Assembly (NCBI RefSeq): GCF_949628215.1 | Contig: NC_134279.1 | Coordinates: forward strand, 9,530,041 to 9,594,040 | Source of the DNA: Phalacrocorax aristotelis | Taxonomy: Eukaryota > Chordata > Aves > Suliformes > Phalacrocoracidae | Length of the DNA: 64,000 bases | Reading direction: 5' to 3' | In this document: positions 62,001 through 64,000 of the stretch, piece by piece | Layout of the letters: each line of letters begins with the position of its first letter | Position numbering within the stretch: position 1 is the stretch's first letter | Notes under the pieces: generated by a model | The model's database searches: none | The model's input: the letters and a program-made list of their open reading frames with translations, nothing else | What the model was told of the DNA's origin: nothing | Position numbers and translations under genes: made by a program

Positions 62001-63853
62001 GATCATTTAGTCTCAAAACAGAGTATTATTTAACTTATCTTACTAAATGTAACTTTCTGTTTGCTTTGCTAGTCATGTCTTCTCTTTTGAAGAATCAGAA
62101 AATGCACCTTTTTAAGGTTATAAAAGGACAGTAGCATTAAAGGAGCTATGTAGTTGAAACCTAGAAAACCCTGTAATTTTCAAACCAAAATACATTCATT
62201 AAGCAAATAACACTGAAATCCACCTGTGCTTACTTACCTACACTACTGAGAAACATAGTAAGATACATAATCCAGATGGATCGCCACCTGCTCTTATAAT
62301 GCTCTTGTGTTTCCACAATGTCCCTGTTTTTGAATCAAAAGTCGAGAGAGAAAGAAATCGTTCAGATTCTCTTCCAGTTTTTCCCACAGGACATTAAAAA
62401 CATTTTTCACAATCCTCTCAATAAAATTGTGTAAATTGTTATGCAGGAACGGACTTCCACACAGCAAAGAACACAACACATTTATTTTAGAAGCAAGCTA
62501 ATTTTTTGCTGAAAAACACTAGGCTGACAAGCAAGAAACTAACAGAAATGCTATCATGTATCATTGCATTTAAATGTTACACAGAGAGATATTTATCTAG
62601 AGAGATCTTCAATTCTGCAATCTCTTTGGAGGATCACAGATATCCTGTAATGGCTTGAAGAAGCATGTATTAAAAGCATGTGTTAAACCATAAAACCCCA
62701 GACACCTTCTCAGAGCTGTGAATTTAAAGCAAAAAAAAAAAAACAAAAACCAAACCTGAACAATTATTGATTAGACTAAGAGGTACAGTCAATCTATTCT
62801 TACCATGAGAAAATATACTGTACAATGTAAAAGATGCGTGTAAAAGATGTTGCTGAAGATTTTAAGGGCTGCAAAAACATTTAAAATAGAAGTTAGAAAC
62901 TTTGTGAGCAGTAGGTTATTTTTGTAAACTTCATAAGCACCTTCTGAGACCCATGTATTTTTTCAGAAGCAAGAACGTCTCAGGGCTCTTCATTTCTCTG
63001 TCCAAAAGATGCAGGCCTGGGTTATATATGCCTGAACATAGTTTATGAACATTGTTTATATAGGCCATATATAGACTTAGGCGTACATGCAATTTTAAAG
63101 CTAATACAGCTACTCCACGGCATGATTTGTACATTTGTTTCTTCAGAAATGTTTACACCATTGAAGTGTCTTGGTTCAGTGAAATTTTAACCACATAAAC
63201 GACGTTTCTAAACGTACTTTGTAATCTTACTGCCCATCACTCATAGGAAAAAAGCCAGTCAACTTCTTGTATATGGTACGCATATGCTCTGTTTGGTTAC
63301 TTTCAAGGTTTTAGCTAAATCGAGCAGTACGAGTATAAAAACAAAGTCAAAGCAAAGAGAGGAGCAGCAGCCGCCCCTACGCGTTCAAGGCACTGCTGTT
63401 TTCCTGACAGAAGAAACCAAGTGACCAACTGCTGCCCGCACAAGAGTGCAATTAAATACCTAGGCTCCAGCACCACAACAACCGATTTGTATGCTTTTTA
63501 GAAACTTCCCAAGAGAGGGCGTTTGGTTTTTTCACAGCGGGAAGCAGCCCCGCTCCCCGACCCCCCCCGGGGTAAAGCACCCACGCAGGGGCAGAAGGGA
63601 CTCGTCACCCACGGGTGGTTCCTCTAGTGACTGGTGGGGTGTCGCCTCAGCCCCCCGGCGCAGGGAGGGAGGGAGAGAAGGCGCCTGTCGGGGCCGCCGC
63701 ACGGGTTGCCGCCTCACCGCCTCAGAGAGGAGAGGGGCGGGAAAGAAGAAGCCCCTACCTGCTCTCCCCCTCCGCCGCCGCCTCCTCTCCAGGACTCAGC
63801 AAAGGCTCCCGCCCCTCAGCAGCCACCTCCGGACTGGTGTCGGCGGCCGCCAT
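52841..63853 (-). CDS. MFSD8: MFSD8 (CLN7), lysosomal major facilitator superfamily protein (12 coding exons, 535 aa)
   Basis: Polytopic lysosomal membrane protein; loss of the human gene causes CLN7 neuronal ceroid lipofuscinosis, and an organellar chloride conductance has been reported. Coding exons in transcript order: 63759-63853, 62238-62323, 61192-61235, 59820-60060, 59396-59509, 57850-57994, 57153-57211, 55939-56047, 54647-54781, 54174-54277, 53814-54073, 52841-53056. All introns are GT-AG and phases join cleanly: 1,608 nt, 535 aa against 518 in human. The extra length lies in the N-terminus (+9), the large lumenal loop (+5) and the C-terminus (+3). About 12 hydrophobic segments are seen, with the MFS TM2-TM3 loop [12 protein letters not shown] and conserved blocks [46 protein letters not shown] and [16 protein letters not shown]. 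The start ATG lies in the CpG island and precedes the conserved REPLL. The identification is very secure. Confidence 0.97.
53814..54073 (-). CDS. MFSD8: MFSD8 coding exon 11 (lumenal loop, TM10-TM11)
   Basis: Codons 378-464. A large lumenal loop with sequons N381 (NNS) and N407 (NDT), then [36 protein letters not shown]. Acceptor ttacag, donor gtaagc. Confidence 0.95.
54174..54277 (-). CDS. MFSD8: MFSD8 coding exon 10 (TM9)
   Basis: Codons 343-378: [34 protein letters not shown], matching human [25 protein letters not shown]. Acceptor gatag, donor gtataa. Confidence 0.94.
54647..54781 (-). CDS. MFSD8: MFSD8 coding exon 9 (TM8)
   Basis: Codons 298-343: [21 protein letters not shown], then TM8 and KTLSK. 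Acceptor tttag at 54782-54783, donor gtaagt. Confidence 0.95.
55939..56047 (-). CDS. MFSD8: MFSD8 coding exon 8 (TM7)
   Basis: Codons 262-298. An acidic loop ([14 protein letters not shown]) leads into TM7 [17 protein letters not shown], matching human AINVLFFVTLFIFALFE. Acceptor ttgcag, donor gtaagt. Confidence 0.93.
57153..57211 (-). CDS. MFSD8: MFSD8 coding exon 7 (central cytosolic loop)
   Basis: A 59-nt exon, codons 242-262: [19 protein letters not shown], against human EHRVDDSGRQCKSINFEE. Acceptor ttctag, donor gtacct. Confidence 0.92.
57850..57994 (-). CDS. MFSD8: MFSD8 coding exon 6 (TM6 region)
   Basis: Codons 194-242: [38 protein letters not shown]. The acceptor is the tttttaag site at 57995-57996; the cag seven bases further in would break the match to PVFQTCF. 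Confidence 0.93.
59396..59509 (-). CDS. MFSD8: MFSD8 coding exon 5 (TM4-TM5)
   Basis: Codons 156-194: [16 protein letters not shown] and [17 protein letters not shown], close to human [16 protein letters not shown]...GFILGP. Acceptor tttaag, donor gtaaag. Confidence 0.95.
59820..60060 (-). CDS. MFSD8: MFSD8 coding exon 4 (TM2-TM4)
   Basis: Codons 76-156, starting [12 protein letters not shown]. Carries TM2, the MFS-type loop [14 protein letters not shown]3 and the start of TM4 ([19 protein letters not shown]). Acceptor ctgcag, donor gtaacc. Confidence 0.96.
61192..61235 (-). CDS. MFSD8: MFSD8 coding exon 3 (end of TM1)
   Basis: A 44-nt exon encoding codons 61-75, [15 protein letters not shown], equivalent to human GFSVVMMSIWPYLQK. 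Too short for an ORF scan; bounded by ttgcag and gtttgt, so the donor is GT but lacks the usual purine at +3. Confidence 0.94.
62238..62323 (-). CDS. MFSD8: MFSD8 coding exon 2 (start of TM1)
   Basis: Codons 32-61: [13 protein letters not shown] then YLTMFLSSV, matching human [13 protein letters not shown]...YLTMFLSSV. Donor gtaagt at 62237 and below. Confidence 0.95.
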
Positions 63854-64000
63854 ACCGACCCCGTAGTGCCAGGATCCCCTTCCCGCCCGCCGCCGGTGGG
63901 CGCTGCCGGCCGGGGGCGAGGGACGGCTGGGCGGGGCGGGGCGGGGTGGGGCGGAGCGGAGCCGGAGGGACGGTCACGCGCATGGGGCGGGGCCTCCCCC
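63530..64000. promoter_or_regulatory. CpG island at the MFSD8 5' end, probable divergent promoter
   Basis: Dense CpG/GC DNA covering MFSD8 exon 1 and the right edge, with tandem GC boxes at about 63930-63953 and a CACGCGCATG (NRF1-like) near 63975. In mammals ABHD18 starts head-to-head with MFSD8; that gene would begin beyond 64000 on the plus strand. The island is seen; the divergent partner is inferred. Confidence 0.75.
63759..63853 (-). CDS. MFSD8: MFSD8 coding exon 1 (cytosolic N-terminus)
   Basis: Residues 1-31 plus two bases of codon 32. Ala/Glu-rich, with REPLLSPG (15-22) corresponding to human QEPLLGDTPG, the dileucine lysosomal sorting region. Donor gtaggg. This exon is more divergent than the rest; the start was chosen as the only ATG upstream of REPLL in frame. 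Confidence 0.88.

Noticed and set aside
1-64000. tRNA, rRNA, CRISPR arrays, bacterial operons, integrated DNA virus
   Set aside because: None was recognised on reading both strands. Repeats are interspersed vertebrate elements without regular spacer structure.

Overview
The window is vertebrate nuclear DNA, most probably from a bird. CR1 LINE 3' ends with the characteristic ATTCTATGATTCTA-type terminus occur in both orientations (about 10.7, 29.6 and 40.9 kb). LTR fragments look like avian endogenous-retrovirus LTRs, introns are compact, and two CpG-island promoters drive genes whose proteins align along their whole length with known vertebrate proteins. Nothing bacterial, viral-genomic or CRISPR-like is present.

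Layout. (1) 1-31.4 kb is AT-rich DNA with no gene I can identify. A plus-strand poly(A) signal near 4.73 kb could end the 3' UTR of an upstream plus-strand gene; in mammals that neighbour is HSPA4L, but no HSPA4L coding sequence is visible, so this is inference. The stretch holds an ERVL-like LTR remnant (about 8.6-9.7 kb), CR1 copies, weak MIR-like scraps, several perfect hairpins, and a probable solo ERV LTR (about 30.69-31.27 kb) just upstream of the first gene. (2) 31.5-50.0 kb is PLK4 on the plus strand: CpG island, 16 coding exons with GT-AG splice sites and continuous phase, 972 residues, and a poly(A) signal at 49,991. (3) 50.0-51.5 kb is the short gap between two convergent genes. (4) 51.5-63.85 kb is MFSD8 (CLN7) on the minus strand: 12 coding exons, 535 residues. 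(5) 63.5-64.0 kb is a second CpG island, at the 5' end of MFSD8. In mammals it is a shared divergent promoter with ABHD18, which would start beyond the right edge.

How the genes work. PLK4 is the master serine/threonine kinase of centriole duplication. MFSD8 is a lysosomal membrane protein of the major facilitator superfamily. They are neighbours but do not share a pathway. The order PLK4 (+) then MFSD8 (-) matches the order known in mammals.

I found no previously undescribed system. The points most worth a second look are a second DSG motif beside the PLK4 degron, altered spacing of the MFSD8 N-terminal dileucine sorting signal, shifted glycosylation sequons in MFSD8, a solo LTR close to the PLK4 promoter, a 33-bp near-perfect palindrome at 27.6 kb, and one orphan exon-like ORF at 18.7 kb.
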